The translations under genes were made by a program, and so were the position numbers. Of a stretch of 64,000 nt of DNA, positions 34,268 to 43,615 are shown piece after piece; position 1 is the stretch's first letter, and each line of letters opens with the position of its first letter. Source of the DNA: Flavobacterium sp. HTF (lineage in GTDB: Bacteria > Bacteroidota > Bacteroidia > Flavobacteriales > Flavobacteriaceae); contig NZ_QETH01000009.1 in NCBI RefSeq assembly GCF_003105115.1, positions 45,660-109,659 of the forward strand, written 5' to 3'. The notes beneath the pieces were generated by a model. It worked only from the letters and a program-made list of their open reading frames with translations, did not search any database and was not told the DNA's origin.

Positions 34268-34876
34268 ATGAAAAAATACATTACGATTGTTATTTTATTA
34301 TTGACGTTCAAAAATTTTGCCCAAAACAACCCAAAAGAAGCATTTCAAAAAAGCAGGTACGAGTTAGCACTTTCCCATTATAAAAAAGGCGAAAATACCA
34401 AAGCTCTTGATCTTTTTTCAGTAGCATATAAAATCAATCCTGAAAACGAATTCGGTAAACAATCTATAGAAAAAATAGAGAGTTTGAAGAATGTTTTAAG
34501 AAAAGATTTTATAAGTAAAATTGTCGGAACCTGGTATTTTACAGGAGATAAGCCTTCGTGGGCCATTCATGCAGAAGATGATAAGACATTTACTAAATTG
34601 ATTGAAGTCAGTGAAAACAAGATTGCATTTTACGAACAGGATAAAAAAACGAAAGTAAAAAAACTTATAAAAACCGAAGATCTGACTTTTTATGATAAAG
34701 ATAAATCAGATCCTTTATTTTCGGCAATAATCTTATCAACTGGTAATATTTGGCTGTGTTCTGTAAATGAAGATTCAAGAGTACTGCATGCTGTTAACAT
34801 AGCAGAAAAAGATCAAAACGGTACTAAAAAAATCGACACGGATAATAAGGAACGATTTTACACTAAAGCATTATAA
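34268..34876 (+). CDS. Exported TPR-like protein of unknown function
   Basis: 202 residues with a signal peptide (MKKYITIVILLLTFKNFAQ). Then a helical TPR-like repeat (FQKSRYELALSHYKKGENTKALDLFSVAYKINPEN), then a beta-rich C-terminal half containing IVGTWYFTGDKPSW. I do not recognise a family. It lies upstream of a TPR-tailed esterase; a shared TPR theme is the only hint to function. Confidence 0.75.
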   Translation: MKKYITIVILLLTFKNFAQNNPKEAFQKSRYELALSHYKKGENTKALDLFSVAYKINPENEFGKQSIEKIESLKNVLRKDFISKIVGTWYFTGDKPSWAIHAEDDKTFTKLIEVSENKIAFYEQDKKTKVKKLIKTEDLTFYDKDKSDPLFSAIILSTGNIWLCSVNEDSRVLHAVNIAEKDQNGTKKIDTDNKERFYTKAL

Positions 34877-34938
34877 GATGCATATTCTTCTTTGCATTTT
34901 ATAAATATTAATTTAAGAATTTATAAAAGACTAAGAAT

Positions 34939-36198
34939 ATGATAAATAATAACTTTACCGGAATTTCTGCAAAGAAAATCCTGCTGCTTTCTGTTTTAGT
35001 TTTTGTAACAAGTTTAGGATTTGCGCAAAAAAGCAGAAAAATTGAGATTGGAGCTGTTGACAGTATTTTTTCTAAAACTTTAAATGAAAACAGAAAAATT
35101 CTGGTTCACCTTCCCAAAAGTACCCAGCATACCGGTTTTGCCAGACAAAAATATCCGGTTCTCTATTTATTAGACGGCGACAATCATTTTAGTTCCGTAG
35201 TCGGAATGATTGAACAGTTGAGTGAAATCAACACGTTGTGCCCGGAAATGATTATAGTAGCAATTCCGAACACAAATAGAACCAGGGATCTTACCCCTAC
35301 ACATATTGGTATTGACCCTCCGTTTGTTAATAAAGATTTAAGCGATCAGTCGGGAGGCGGCGAAAAATTTACGGAGTTCATGGAAAAAGAATTAATTCCG
35401 TATATAGACTCAAAATACCCAACAACACCATACAGAACATTAATCGGACATTCTTTTGGAGGATTGACCGTTATCAATATCCTGGCCAATCATACCAGTT
35501 TGTTTAATTCTTATATCGCAATAGATCCAAGTATGTGGTGGGATCATCAGAATTTTTTAAAACAGACTGAAAAAACATTAGAGACCAAAAATCTAACCAA
35601 TGTTTCTTTATTTTTAGGTATTGCAAATACGACCGGAAGCGATATAGGACTTACAAGAGTTAAAAAAGATACCACCGTAATTACAAAACACATTCGTTCT
35701 ATTCTGGATTTAAGTGATTTTTTGACTAAAAACAAAAAAAGCAATTTAAAATACGGGTACAAATATTATAAGGATGAAAGCCATGGTTCTGTACCATTAA
35801 TTACAACTTATGACGGGCTTCGTTTTATCTTTGATTTTTATAAGTCAACACTTACTGTTGCAGAAGAAATAAATTTTAATAAAGAGGTCCTTTCTAAAAT
35901 AGAGAAACAATACCAGGATATTTCCAGACATTTAGGATATAAAGTAAAATTGCCGGAAGCTTTGGTAAATAACTATGGCTATCGTTCCATGTCAAACAGA
36001 AATAACGAACTCGCCGGATATTTGTTTAAAATGAATGTAACCAACTATCCTGATAGCCCAAATACGTATGATTCTTTGGGAGATTTTTACGTAAATGTGG
36101 GAGATAAAGAAAATGCAATTGCAAATTATCAAAAAGTACTCGACTTAGATAAAAATTTTCCTGAAACAAAAGGTAAACTGGACAATCTTCTAAAATAA
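34939..36198 (+). CDS. Alpha/beta-hydrolase esterase (PF00756-like) with C-terminal TPR
   Basis: 419 residues: signal sequence (to about residue 29; SVLVFVTSLGFAQ), an esterase-D/IroE-like alpha/beta hydrolase domain (about 40-300) with GHSFGG carrying the nucleophile Ser, YKDESHGSVPL carrying the catalytic His, and a C-terminal TPR unit (YDSLGDFYVNVGDKENAIANY). The family includes periplasmic ferric-siderophore esterases and other ester hydrolases. No siderophore genes are near, so the substrate is unknown. Confidence 0.88.
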   Translation: MINNNFTGISAKKILLLSVLVFVTSLGFAQKSRKIEIGAVDSIFSKTLNENRKILVHLPKSTQHTGFARQKYPVLYLLDGDNHFSSVVGMIEQLSEINTLCPEMIIVAIPNTNRTRDLTPTHIGIDPPFVNKDLSDQSGGGEKFTEFMEKELIPYIDSKYPTTPYRTLIGHSFGGLTVINILANHTSLFNSYIAIDPSMWWDHQNFLKQTEKTLETKNLTNVSLFLGIANTTGSDIGLTRVKKDTTVITKHIRSILDLSDFLTKNKKSNLKYGYKYYKDESHGSVPLITTYDGLRFIFDFYKSTLTVAEEINFNKEVLSKIEKQYQDISRHLGYKVKLPEALVNNYGYRSMSNRNNELAGYLFKMNVTNYPDSPNTYDSLGDFYVNVGDKENAIANYQKVLDLDKNFPETKGKLDNLLK

Positions 36199-36207
36199 TT
36201 TTATTCA

Positions 36208-36612
36208 ATGGCCATCAAAGAAATAAAACCCTCAGATACATGGCAGATCAGGCATGAGGTAATGTGGCCTGATCAGCCTTTTGAGTATGTGCAGTTGGCT
36301 GAAGATGATTCAGGTTTGCATTTTGGTTTTTTTATACATGAAAAATTAGTTTCTATCGTTTCCTGTTTTATTTCTGATGATGAAATGCAATTCAGAAAAT
36401 TAGCAACGCTGGAAGAATATCAGGGAAAAGGAATAGCTTCTGAACTACTGAATTTCATCTTTGAGCTGGCAAAAGAAAAAGGGGTAAAAAAAATCTGGTG
36501 CAATGCCAGAAGCAATAAAACTTCTTTTTACCGGAAATTTAAAATGACAGATACACAGCAGATTTTTGTCAAATCCGGACAGGAATATACTATTATGGAA
36601 ATTCTGTTTTAA
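36208..36612 (+). CDS. GNAT-family N-acetyltransferase
   Basis: 134 residues. The acetyl-CoA-binding motif A is FRKLATLEEYQGKGIASELL (Q/R-x-x-G-x-G/A) and motif B follows (IWCNARSNKTSFYRKFKM). It is a cytoplasmic enzyme with an unknown acceptor. It starts 9 bases after the esterase gene, so the two are probably co-transcribed. Confidence 0.9.
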   Translation: MAIKEIKPSDTWQIRHEVMWPDQPFEYVQLAEDDSGLHFGFFIHEKLVSIVSCFISDDEMQFRKLATLEEYQGKGIASELLNFIFELAKEKGVKKIWCNARSNKTSFYRKFKMTDTQQIFVKSGQEYTIMEILF

Positions 36613-36663
36613 CAGAAAATTCTCAAATAAATCAATTCTATTTGTTAAGTCATTGAACTATTT

Positions 36664-36694
36664 TAGCTTTTTGTCTTTAAAAGCTAGTTTTTTT
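36664..36694 (+). terminator. Terminator after the GNAT gene
   Basis: TAGCTTTT / AAAAGCTA stem (36664-36671, 36679-36686) followed by a T run. Confidence 0.75.
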
Positions 36695-36816
36695 CTATTA
36701 AGATTAAGCCGAAAAATACAATAAATTAAAATGAAAACGTTTTCGTTTGCAGGTTCGTGTTAAGACTTTCTTATTTTATTTTTTTTATTCCGATCTTTTA
36801 TTACTTTCGCACTCAA

Positions 36817-37194
36817 ATGAGAAAGATAGTCGTTTTTTTAGTATTTATGAATTTCCTTCTGCTTGGCGGAGGGCAATATCTTAATGCAGAAAATCAACAT
36901 AATCCTCATCACAATCTTGAGCGAAGACACCACGTAAAATTCACCAGTCAGGAGCAGGGAAATTCTATAATAGAAGATGCCGATTTAGATCTTGATGAAG
37001 AATTTCTTGGTAATGATCTTAAAGATCAACTTACAAACAAATTTTTTGCAACAAATTATAGCTTAATAGATAATTTGTATTTGACACTCTCTTGTCAAAT
37101 TATTGTAAATTCTTATAATCTTTTCGAAATTTTAGGGCCTTCTTGTGGCCAGTCAAATCCTATTTATATTACTCAGAGAGTTTTAAGAATATGA
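36817..37194 (+). CDS. Small exported protein of unknown function upstream of the RND operon
   Basis: About 125 residues from the ATG at 36817: signal-like start MRKIVVFLVFMNFLLLGGGQ, then an Asn/His-rich stretch (NAENQHNPHHNLERRHHVKF), an acidic patch (EDADLDLDEEFLG), and a cysteine-containing tail. A GTG 60 bases upstream would add a second hydrophobic stretch. The His/Asp-rich mature part could bind metal ions. It resembles no family I recognise. It precedes the efflux adaptor by 177 bases with the same orientation. Confidence 0.6.
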   Translation: MRKIVVFLVFMNFLLLGGGQYLNAENQHNPHHNLERRHHVKFTSQEQGNSIIEDADLDLDEEFLGNDLKDQLTNKFFATNYSLIDNLYLTLSCQIIVNSYNLFEILGPSCGQSNPIYITQRVLRI

Positions 37195-37371
37195 TTCTAC
37201 TTATTCATCGGTTACCAATAAGCGTGATCATGTATAAGTGCGAACTGTATTTTTAGGATACTTTTTCATTCTGTCTTTTCACGTTTTATTCTGGCGACTG
37301 ATTTATTTATTTCAGACCTAAGGATTCTCTGTATTCTTAGCATTCATTCGCTTAATTTCCATTATTATATC

Positions 37372-38451
37372 ATGAAAAGAATCGTGTTAACGGGCTTATT
37401 TGCCTTGTTGTGCTTAACGAGTTGTACATCAAAAAAAGAAGAAAAAGAAGAAGTTGAAAAATTTACTGTCACCAATCCGGTAAAAATAGATACTTCGTTT
37501 ACCAAACAGTATGTTTCCCAGATTAAATCTGTACGCAACATCGAAATCCGCGCTCAGGAAAAAGGATTCCTGCAAAACATTTATGTTGATGAAGGCCAGT
37601 TCGTAAAGGCAGGCCAGTTATTGTTCAGAATCATGCCCAACATGTATCAGGCAGAATTACTAAAAGCCCAGGCTGAACAAAAATCAACAGAAATCGAATT
37701 GCAAAATGCCAAATTACTGGCAGACAAAAATATCGTTTCTAAAAACGAATTAAGTGTTGCCCAGGCAAAATTGCAATCTGCAAAAGCAGAAGTGGCCCTG
37801 GCAAAACTTCACTTATCATTCACAGAAATCAGAGCTCCGTTTGACGGAACAATCGACAGAATTCCGTTAAAATTAGGAAGCCTTATTGATGAAGGAGAAT
37901 TATTGACAAGCCTTTCAGACAACAGTCAGATGTTTGTTTATTTCAATGTTTCAGAACCTGAATACTTGCAATATGAAACAGATGTAAAAGACCGTGCCGA
38001 TAATAAAGTCAGCCTGGTTCTGGCCAATGGCGAAACCTTTAAAGAAAAAGGAAAAGTAGAAGTTATCGAAAGTGAGTTTAACAACGAAACCGGGAACATT
38101 GCTTTCAGAGCAAGATTCCCTAACTCAGGTAAATTGCTTAAAAACGGAGAAACAGGATCCGTTCAGATGCTGGTGCCTCTTAAAAATGCTATTGTAATTC
38201 CGCAAAAAGCAACTTATGAAATACAGGATAAAAAATATGTTTTTGTTGTAGATAAAAACAATAAAGTAAGTTCAAAAGAAATTACTATAACAGGTGAAAT
38301 ACCTGATTTGTATGTGATTAAAACAGGAGTGACTGAAAATGACAAAATTTTACTTGAAGGCGTTCAGAAAGTAAAAGAGAATGACAAAATTAAATACGAA
38401 TACCAGTCTCCTCAAACGGTAATTAATCATCTGCGAGTAAAAGCAGAATAA
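37372..38451 (+). CDS. RND efflux periplasmic adaptor (MexE/AcrA type), lipoprotein
   Basis: 359 residues. Signal peptide with lipobox (MKRIVLTGLFALLCLTSC). Barrel-sandwich hybrid split by an alpha-hairpin (AQEKGFLQNIYVDEGQFVKAGQ ... FTEIRAPFDGTIDRIPLKLGSLI), followed by beta-barrel and membrane-proximal domains. It links the inner-membrane RND pump to the outer-membrane channel. The RND gene follows after 34 bases. Confidence 0.95.
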   Translation: MKRIVLTGLFALLCLTSCTSKKEEKEEVEKFTVTNPVKIDTSFTKQYVSQIKSVRNIEIRAQEKGFLQNIYVDEGQFVKAGQLLFRIMPNMYQAELLKAQAEQKSTEIELQNAKLLADKNIVSKNELSVAQAKLQSAKAEVALAKLHLSFTEIRAPFDGTIDRIPLKLGSLIDEGELLTSLSDNSQMFVYFNVSEPEYLQYETDVKDRADNKVSLVLANGETFKEKGKVEVIESEFNNETGNIAFRARFPNSGKLLKNGETGSVQMLVPLKNAIVIPQKATYEIQDKKYVFVVDKNNKVSSKEITITGEIPDLYVIKTGVTENDKILLEGVQKVKENDKIKYEYQSPQTVINHLRVKAE

Positions 38452-38485
38452 GGTTAATAGGTTTAATCATTAAAAAAATATAAAA

Positions 38486-41400
38486 ATGTTTAATAAATTT
38501 ATACAAAGACCTGTTCTGTCGATAGTAATATCGCTGATAATTGTCTTTTTAGGGATATTGTCAGTATTGAATTTACCAATTACCCAGTTTCCTTCTATTT
38601 CTCCCCCTATGGTAAACGTTACGGCGGATTACCCGGGATCGAATGGAGAGCTGATGATCAAATCGGTTGTTATTCCGTTAGAAAGAGCTTTAAACGGAGT
38701 TCCCGGAATGAAATACATGACTTCTGATGCCGGTAATGACGGTGAAGCAAGTATACAGGTAGTATTTAACTTAGGTACAGACCCTAATCAGGCGGCGATT
38801 AATGTACAAAACCGTGTGGCTTCGGTAACCAATAAACTTCCTCCATTAGTAGTGAGAGAAGGTGTAAAAATTACCCGTGAAGTTCCGAGTATGCTGATGT
38901 ACGTGAATCTTTATAGTACGGATAAAAATACCGACATGAAGTTCTTGTACAACTATGCAGACATCAACGTATTATCAGAATTAAAAAGGGTAAACGGTAT
39001 CGGGTCAGGAGATATTTTGGGAACACGTGAATATGCAATGCGTATCTGGCTTAAACCGGATCGTATGTTGGCATACAAAATATCTGCAGATGAGGTAATG
39101 GAAGCATTATCAAGTCAGAGTCTGGAAGCTTCTCCGGGTAAAACGGGAGAAAGTTCAGGTAAACGTTCACAGGCATTCGAATACGTATTAAAATATTCAG
39201 GACGTTTTACCACTAAAGAACAATACGGAAACATTGTGGTCAGATCAAATCCTAACGGAGAACTTTTGCGTCTGAAAGATATTGCCAATGTTGAATTTGG
39301 AAGTTCGATGTATGATATCTATTCAAATTTGAACGGAAAACCATCTGCGGCAATTGTATTGAAACAATCTTTTGGAAGTAACGCCAATCAGGTTATTGAA
39401 GATGTAAAAGCAAAACTGGAAAAAATCAAAACCAAATTTCCAAAAGGAATGGATTATGAAATCTCGTACGACGTTTCGAAATTCCTTGATGCGTCTATCG
39501 AAAAAGTAATTCACACTTTGGTTGAAGCTTTTATCCTGGTTGGATTAGTAGTTTTCCTTTTCCTTGGAGACTGGCGCTCTACAATCATTCCGGCTATTGC
39601 GGTACCGGTTTCATTGGTTGGAACATTCATTTTCATGACGTTCTTCGATATTTCATTGAACTTAATTACCTTATTTGCACTGGTATTGGCAATTGGAGTC
39701 GTCGTCGATGATGCGATTGTTGTCATTGAAGCCGTCCACGCCAAAATGGAAGAAGAACATCTTTCTCCGCTTAAAGCGACCAAAAAAGCGATGCATGAGA
39801 TTGCAGGAGCTATTATTGCAATTACATTCTTAATGGCGGCAGTATTTATTCCGGTTGCGTTTATGTCCGGTCCTGTCGGAGTTTTCTACAGACAGTTCTC
39901 GATCACTATGGCAACTGCGATCATACTTTCGGGTATTGTGGCTTTGACGCTGACACCGGCACTTTGTGCGATGATGTTAAAAAATAATCACGGTAAACCC
40001 AAAAAGAGAACGCCTGTAAATATATTTATAGATGGTTTTAACAACAAGTTTAATCTTGCACAGGGTAAATATCAGAATGTATTAGGTAAAATCGTAAACA
40101 GAAGAGCTGTTACCATTATTGCTCTTCTTGCATTTTGTGCAGGAACATGGCTAATAAGCAGCACGGTTCCTTCCGGATTTATTCCGAATGAGGATCAGGG
40201 AATGTTTTATGCCATTATTCAGACGCCTCCGGGTTCATCATTAGAAAGAACAAATAATATTGCAGAAAAACTGCAAAAAATATCCGAAAGTGTAGAAGGA
40301 GTAAAATCTGTTTCTTCACTGGCAGGTTATGAGATTCTGACTGAAGGTACCGGGTCTAATGCCGGAACCTGTCTGGTGAACTTAGAAGACTGGAATGACC
40401 GTAAACAATCTGTACAGGAAATCATGACAGAACTGGAAGAAAAATCGAAAGATATTCCGGGTGCTAATATCGAATTCTTCCAACCGCCTGCAGTACCGGG
40501 ATATGGAGCAGCAGGAGGATTTGAGCTTCGTTTACTGGATAAAACAGGTTCAGGGGATTTCAAAAAAATGGAAGCGGTAAACAAAGAGTTTGTAGAAGAA
40601 CTGAACAAGCGTCCGGAGTTATCCAACGTATTTAGTTTCTTTAGTGCCAGTTTTCCTCAGTATATGATGAAAGTTGACAATGATGCTGCTCAACAAAAAG
40701 GGGTTTCGATCGAAAATGCGATGAATACCTTGTCAACTCTTGTGGGTAGTAACTACGAAATTAGTTTTATCAAATACGGAATTAACTATAAAGTAATCGT
40801 TCAGGCTTCTCCGGAATATCGTGCGCAGCCAGATGATATTTTGAAACTTTATGTGAAAAATAACCGTGATGAAATGGTGCCTTTTTCTGCCTTTATGAAA
40901 TTAGAAAAAGTATATGGTCTTTCAGAAATTACAAGACACAATATGTACAATTCTACAGAGATTAGTGGTGGAGCTGCGCCAGGATATAGCTCCGGAACAG
41001 CGATTAAGGTAATTCAGGAAGTTGCGGCTAAAAAACTGCCAAGAGGATATGATATTGACTGGGCAGGTATTTCTGCCGATGAGGTTGCACAGGGAAATCA
41101 GGCCATTTGGGTATTTCTTATCTGTTTAGGGTTTGTGTACTTAGTTTTGGCAGCACAGTACGAAAGTTTTATTCTGCCATTATCAGTAATCCTTTCGTTG
41201 CCGGCCGGTATTTTCGGAGCTTTCCTTTTATTAAAACTAACAGGATTAGAAAACAATATTTACGCGCAGGTTGCAATGGTAATGCTTATTGGATTACTGG
41301 GTAAAAATGCGGTATTGATTGTAGAGTTTGCCATTCAAAGGCATGCTGCAGGAAAATCAGTTTTAGAATCGGCTATGGAAGGTGCCAAAGCAAGGTTCCG

Positions 41401-41653
41401 TCCAATCCTGATGACATCGTTTGCTTTTATCGCAGGATTATTGCCGCTTGCTTTTGCTACCGGACCTGGTAAAATTGGAAACAGAACGATTGGTACAGCA
41501 GCAGCAGGAGGTATGTTGATCGGAACGATTTGTGGGGTGTTTGTAATTCCGGGATTGTATTACATATTCGGACGAATTGCAGAAAAACACAAATTAGTAA
41601 AACATGAAGAAGAAAATCCATTAACAGAAGAAATTGACAACAATCATGTATAA
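38486..41653 (+). CDS. RND multidrug efflux pump, HAE1 (AcrB-like) family
   Basis: 1055 residues, twelve TM helices and two large periplasmic loops. Proton-relay aspartates D408 and D409 lie in GVVVDDAIVVIEAVHAKM (TM4), the HAE1-type arrangement rather than a heavy-metal one. The C-terminal half repeats the fold (VYLVLAAQYESFILPLSVILS, LLGKNAVLIVEFA). It pumps hydrophobic or amphipathic compounds from the periplasm and inner membrane. The third gene starts within its last codons (8-base overlap). Confidence 0.96.
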   Translation: MFNKFIQRPVLSIVISLIIVFLGILSVLNLPITQFPSISPPMVNVTADYPGSNGELMIKSVVIPLERALNGVPGMKYMTSDAGNDGEASIQVVFNLGTDPNQAAINVQNRVASVTNKLPPLVVREGVKITREVPSMLMYVNLYSTDKNTDMKFLYNYADINVLSELKRVNGIGSGDILGTREYAMRIWLKPDRMLAYKISADEVMEALSSQSLEASPGKTGESSGKRSQAFEYVLKYSGRFTTKEQYGNIVVRSNPNGELLRLKDIANVEFGSSMYDIYSNLNGKPSAAIVLKQSFGSNANQVIEDVKAKLEKIKTKFPKGMDYEISYDVSKFLDASIEKVIHTLVEAFILVGLVVFLFLGDWRSTIIPAIAVPVSLVGTFIFMTFFDISLNLITLFALVLAIGVVVDDAIVVIEAVHAKMEEEHLSPLKATKKAMHEIAGAIIAITFLMAAVFIPVAFMSGPVGVFYRQFSITMATAIILSGIVALTLTPALCAMMLKNNHGKPKKRTPVNIFIDGFNNKFNLAQGKYQNVLGKIVNRRAVTIIALLAFCAGTWLISSTVPSGFIPNEDQGMFYAIIQTPPGSSLERTNNIAEKLQKISESVEGVKSVSSLAGYEILTEGTGSNAGTCLVNLEDWNDRKQSVQEIMTELEEKSKDIPGANIEFFQPPAVPGYGAAGGFELRLLDKTGSGDFKKMEAVNKEFVEELNKRPELSNVFSFFSASFPQYMMKVDNDAAQQKGVSIENAMNTLSTLVGSNYEISFIKYGINYKVIVQASPEYRAQPDDILKLYVKNNRDEMVPFSAFMKLEKVYGLSEITRHNMYNSTEISGGAAPGYSSGTAIKVIQEVAAKKLPRGYDIDWAGISADEVAQGNQAIWVFLICLGFVYLVLAAQYESFILPLSVILSLPAGIFGAFLLLKLTGLENNIYAQVAMVMLIGLLGKNAVLIVEFAIQRHAAGKSVLESAMEGAKARFRPILMTSFAFIAGLLPLAFATGPGKIGNRTIGTAAAGGMLIGTICGVFVIPGLYYIFGRIAEKHKLVKHEEENPLTEEIDNNHV

Positions 41654-43079
41654 ATTCAAGTTACAATATGGTATTGTGCTGGGTCTTTGTCTTGCAGCGG
41701 TAAGCTGCAAGGCTCCTCAGGCCACAGCCGAAACTCAAACTAAAGCCGCTGTTCCTGAGACTTACACAGACAGCAAGGACACCACAAACATGGCGGCTAT
41801 TCCGTGGCGTCAATACTTTAAAGACCAAAATTTGGTAAATCTTATCGATACCGCACTGAAAAACAATCAGGAATTAATGATCACTTTGCAGGAAATTGAA
41901 ATTGCAAAGAATGATGTTCGCATACGAAAAGGCGCTTATCTGCCAACTGTTGGTGTTAGGGCGGGAGCAGGAGTAGAGAAAGTAGGAAGATATACAAGCC
42001 AGGGGGCTGGAGATGCTTCTACCGAAATTAAACCGGGCAAAGAAACGCCGGATCCGCTTGGCGATTTTGTGGTTGCCGCTTATGCAAACTGGGAAGTAGA
42101 TATCTGGAAAAAACTGCGCAATTCTAAAAAAGCAGCAGTAAGCCGATATTTGTCTACAGTAGAAGGAAAAAACTTTGTAGTAACCAATCTGATAGCAGAA
42201 GTGGCTAATTCGTATTACGAGTTATTAGCACTTGACAGTCAGTTGGATATTGTAAAACAAAATATCGAATTGCAATCCAACGCTTTAGAAATAGTAAAAA
42301 TACAGAAACAGGCAGCCAGAGCTACTGAATTGGGAGTACAGAAGTTCCAGGCTGAAGTTATGGATTCTAAAAGCAAGGAATTTGCAATTCGTCAGCAAAT
42401 AAAAGAGACGGAAAACAGGATAAACTTTTTGGTGGGTCAATATCCACAGGAAATTAAGCGAGATAGAAACAACTTTTTAAGTTTGTTGCCATCAACTGTA
42501 AATTCTGGAATTCCGTCTCAATTATTGCAAAACCGTCCTGATATTAAACAGGCAGAAATGGAACTAACAGCTGCAAAACTGGATGTAAAAGTGGCCCGCG
42601 CAGAATTTTATCCTTCATTGGATATTTCGGCTGCAATTGGGGTAAACGCTTTCAATCCGTCTTACCTGTTCACGTTTCCGGAATCACTTTTGTATTCATT
42701 AGCCGGAGATATTGCTGCACCTTTAATCAACAGAAATGCGATCAAAGCAGAGTTTAGCAATGCCAATGCCAGACAGCTTCAGGCGTTGTACAATTATGAC
42801 CGTGTGGTTTTAAATGCTTATATCGAAGTTTCAAATGAGCTTTCTAAAATCAGTAATTTAGAAAAAAGCTTCGATTTAAAGTCACAACAAGTAGCAGCTT
42901 TAAGTACATCAATCGATGTTTCAAACGACTTGTTTAAATCTGCAAGAGTCGATTATTTCGAAGTTCTGATGACACAGCGTGATGCTCTGGAATCTAAACT
43001 GGAATTAATAGAAACTAAAAAAGATCAACTAAATGCTGCAGTCAATGTTTATAAAGAACTTGGCGGTGGCTGGAAATAA
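41646..43079 (+). CDS. Outer-membrane efflux lipoprotein (NodT/CusC type)
   Basis: About 477 residues. The ATG at 41646 (overlapping the RND gene) gives a lipoprotein signal (YGIVLGLCLAAVSC; lipobox AVSC). The body is two OEP domains (IPWRQYFKDQNLVNLIDTALKNNQEL, LLQNRPDIKQAEMELTAAKLDVKVARAEFYPSL). It forms the outer-membrane channel of the RND pump. A strong hairpin terminator lies 22 bases downstream. Confidence 0.95.
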   Translation: MYKFKLQYGIVLGLCLAAVSCKAPQATAETQTKAAVPETYTDSKDTTNMAAIPWRQYFKDQNLVNLIDTALKNNQELMITLQEIEIAKNDVRIRKGAYLPTVGVRAGAGVEKVGRYTSQGAGDASTEIKPGKETPDPLGDFVVAAYANWEVDIWKKLRNSKKAAVSRYLSTVEGKNFVVTNLIAEVANSYYELLALDSQLDIVKQNIELQSNALEIVKIQKQAARATELGVQKFQAEVMDSKSKEFAIRQQIKETENRINFLVGQYPQEIKRDRNNFLSLLPSTVNSGIPSQLLQNRPDIKQAEMELTAAKLDVKVARAEFYPSLDISAAIGVNAFNPSYLFTFPESLLYSLAGDIAAPLINRNAIKAEFSNANARQLQALYNYDRVVLNAYIEVSNELSKISNLEKSFDLKSQQVAALSTSIDVSNDLFKSARVDYFEVLMTQRDALESKLELIETKKDQLNAAVNVYKELGGGWK

Positions 43080-43100
43080 AATTGGTTATTATTTGTAGGT

Positions 43101-43138
43101 AAAAACCTTTCGGAAGTTCGCTTTCGAAAGGTTTTTTA
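43101..43138 (+). terminator. Terminator of the RND operon
   Basis: AAAAACCTTTCG (43101-43112) / CGAAAGGTTTTT (43125-43136) stem with T-rich tail. Confidence 0.88.
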
Positions 43139-43176
43139 TTTTAAGAAAAAAAGAGTTATAGTTTTAGGAGCTGATT

Positions 43177-43241
43177 CTGCTGTCCGCTATATCTTTTGCG
43201 GCGAACACCGCCAAAAAAGGATGCCGCTACCATCAGGGCTA
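43177..43241 (-). repeat. AGCGGCATCC-hairpin-GATATAGCGGA dispersed element, copy 3
   Basis: Reverse complement of copies 1 and 2: on the minus strand GATGGTAGCGGCATCC, then a hairpin of type TTTT-GGCGG-TGTTCG-CCGC-AAAA (one bulge), then GATATAGCGGACAGCAG. The stem differs from both others. Confidence 0.75.
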
Positions 43242-43276
43242 GGGCACTCGTTTCCATAAAAAACTTTTGGTAACTA

Positions 43277-43615
43277 TTAAGTCGATTTATCCGAATTAAA
43301 TAAATATTTGGTTACCAAAGTAAAGAAAACCAAAATGTTTAATGTAGTAGAACCAATTAAGGTTATGATGATTTCGTCGGATAAATTTAATTTACCAAGA
43401 CCTTTCCACATTAGAATAAAGAAAATACAGATACACCAAATACAGGTAAAAGAGAATATCAATTCAGCATATCTTTTTCTTTCAATCATGTTCTGATTGG
43501 AGTTCTGAATATCCGAACGGTGTTTCTCATAAGAAATAAATTCGGCAATAGATACAGAACTTGCCGGGGCATTGGCAATATCATCAATAAGCCCGCCTAT
43601 ATTAAAGCCTCCCAT
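43277..43615 (-). CDS. Small two-TM protein, candidate membrane toxin of a Panacea pair
   Basis: 112 residues. The cytoplasmic N-terminal half contains a Ser/Asn-rich helix region (EFISYEKHRSDIQNSNQNMIERKRYAE). Two TM helices follow (about 50-72 LIFSFTCIWCICIFFILMW and 82-105 EIIITLIGSTTLNILVFFTLV). No family is recognised with confidence. Its ATG overlaps the TAA stop of the Panacea gene by one base (TAATG), implying coupled translation. In known Panacea systems the partner can be a small membrane-acting toxin; this protein has that size and shape. Toxicity is inference. Confidence 0.65.
   Translation of the reverse strand: MGGFNIGGLIDDIANAPASSVSIAEFISYEKHRSDIQNSNQNMIERKRYAELIFSFTCIWCICIFFILMWKGLGKLNLSDEIIITLIGSTTLNILVFFTLVTKYLFNSDKST

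Noticed and set aside
38486..41653. Heavy-metal (CusA-type) RND pump
   Set aside because: The TM4 DD pair and general pattern are HAE1/AcrB-like; no Met-rich transport motifs seen.
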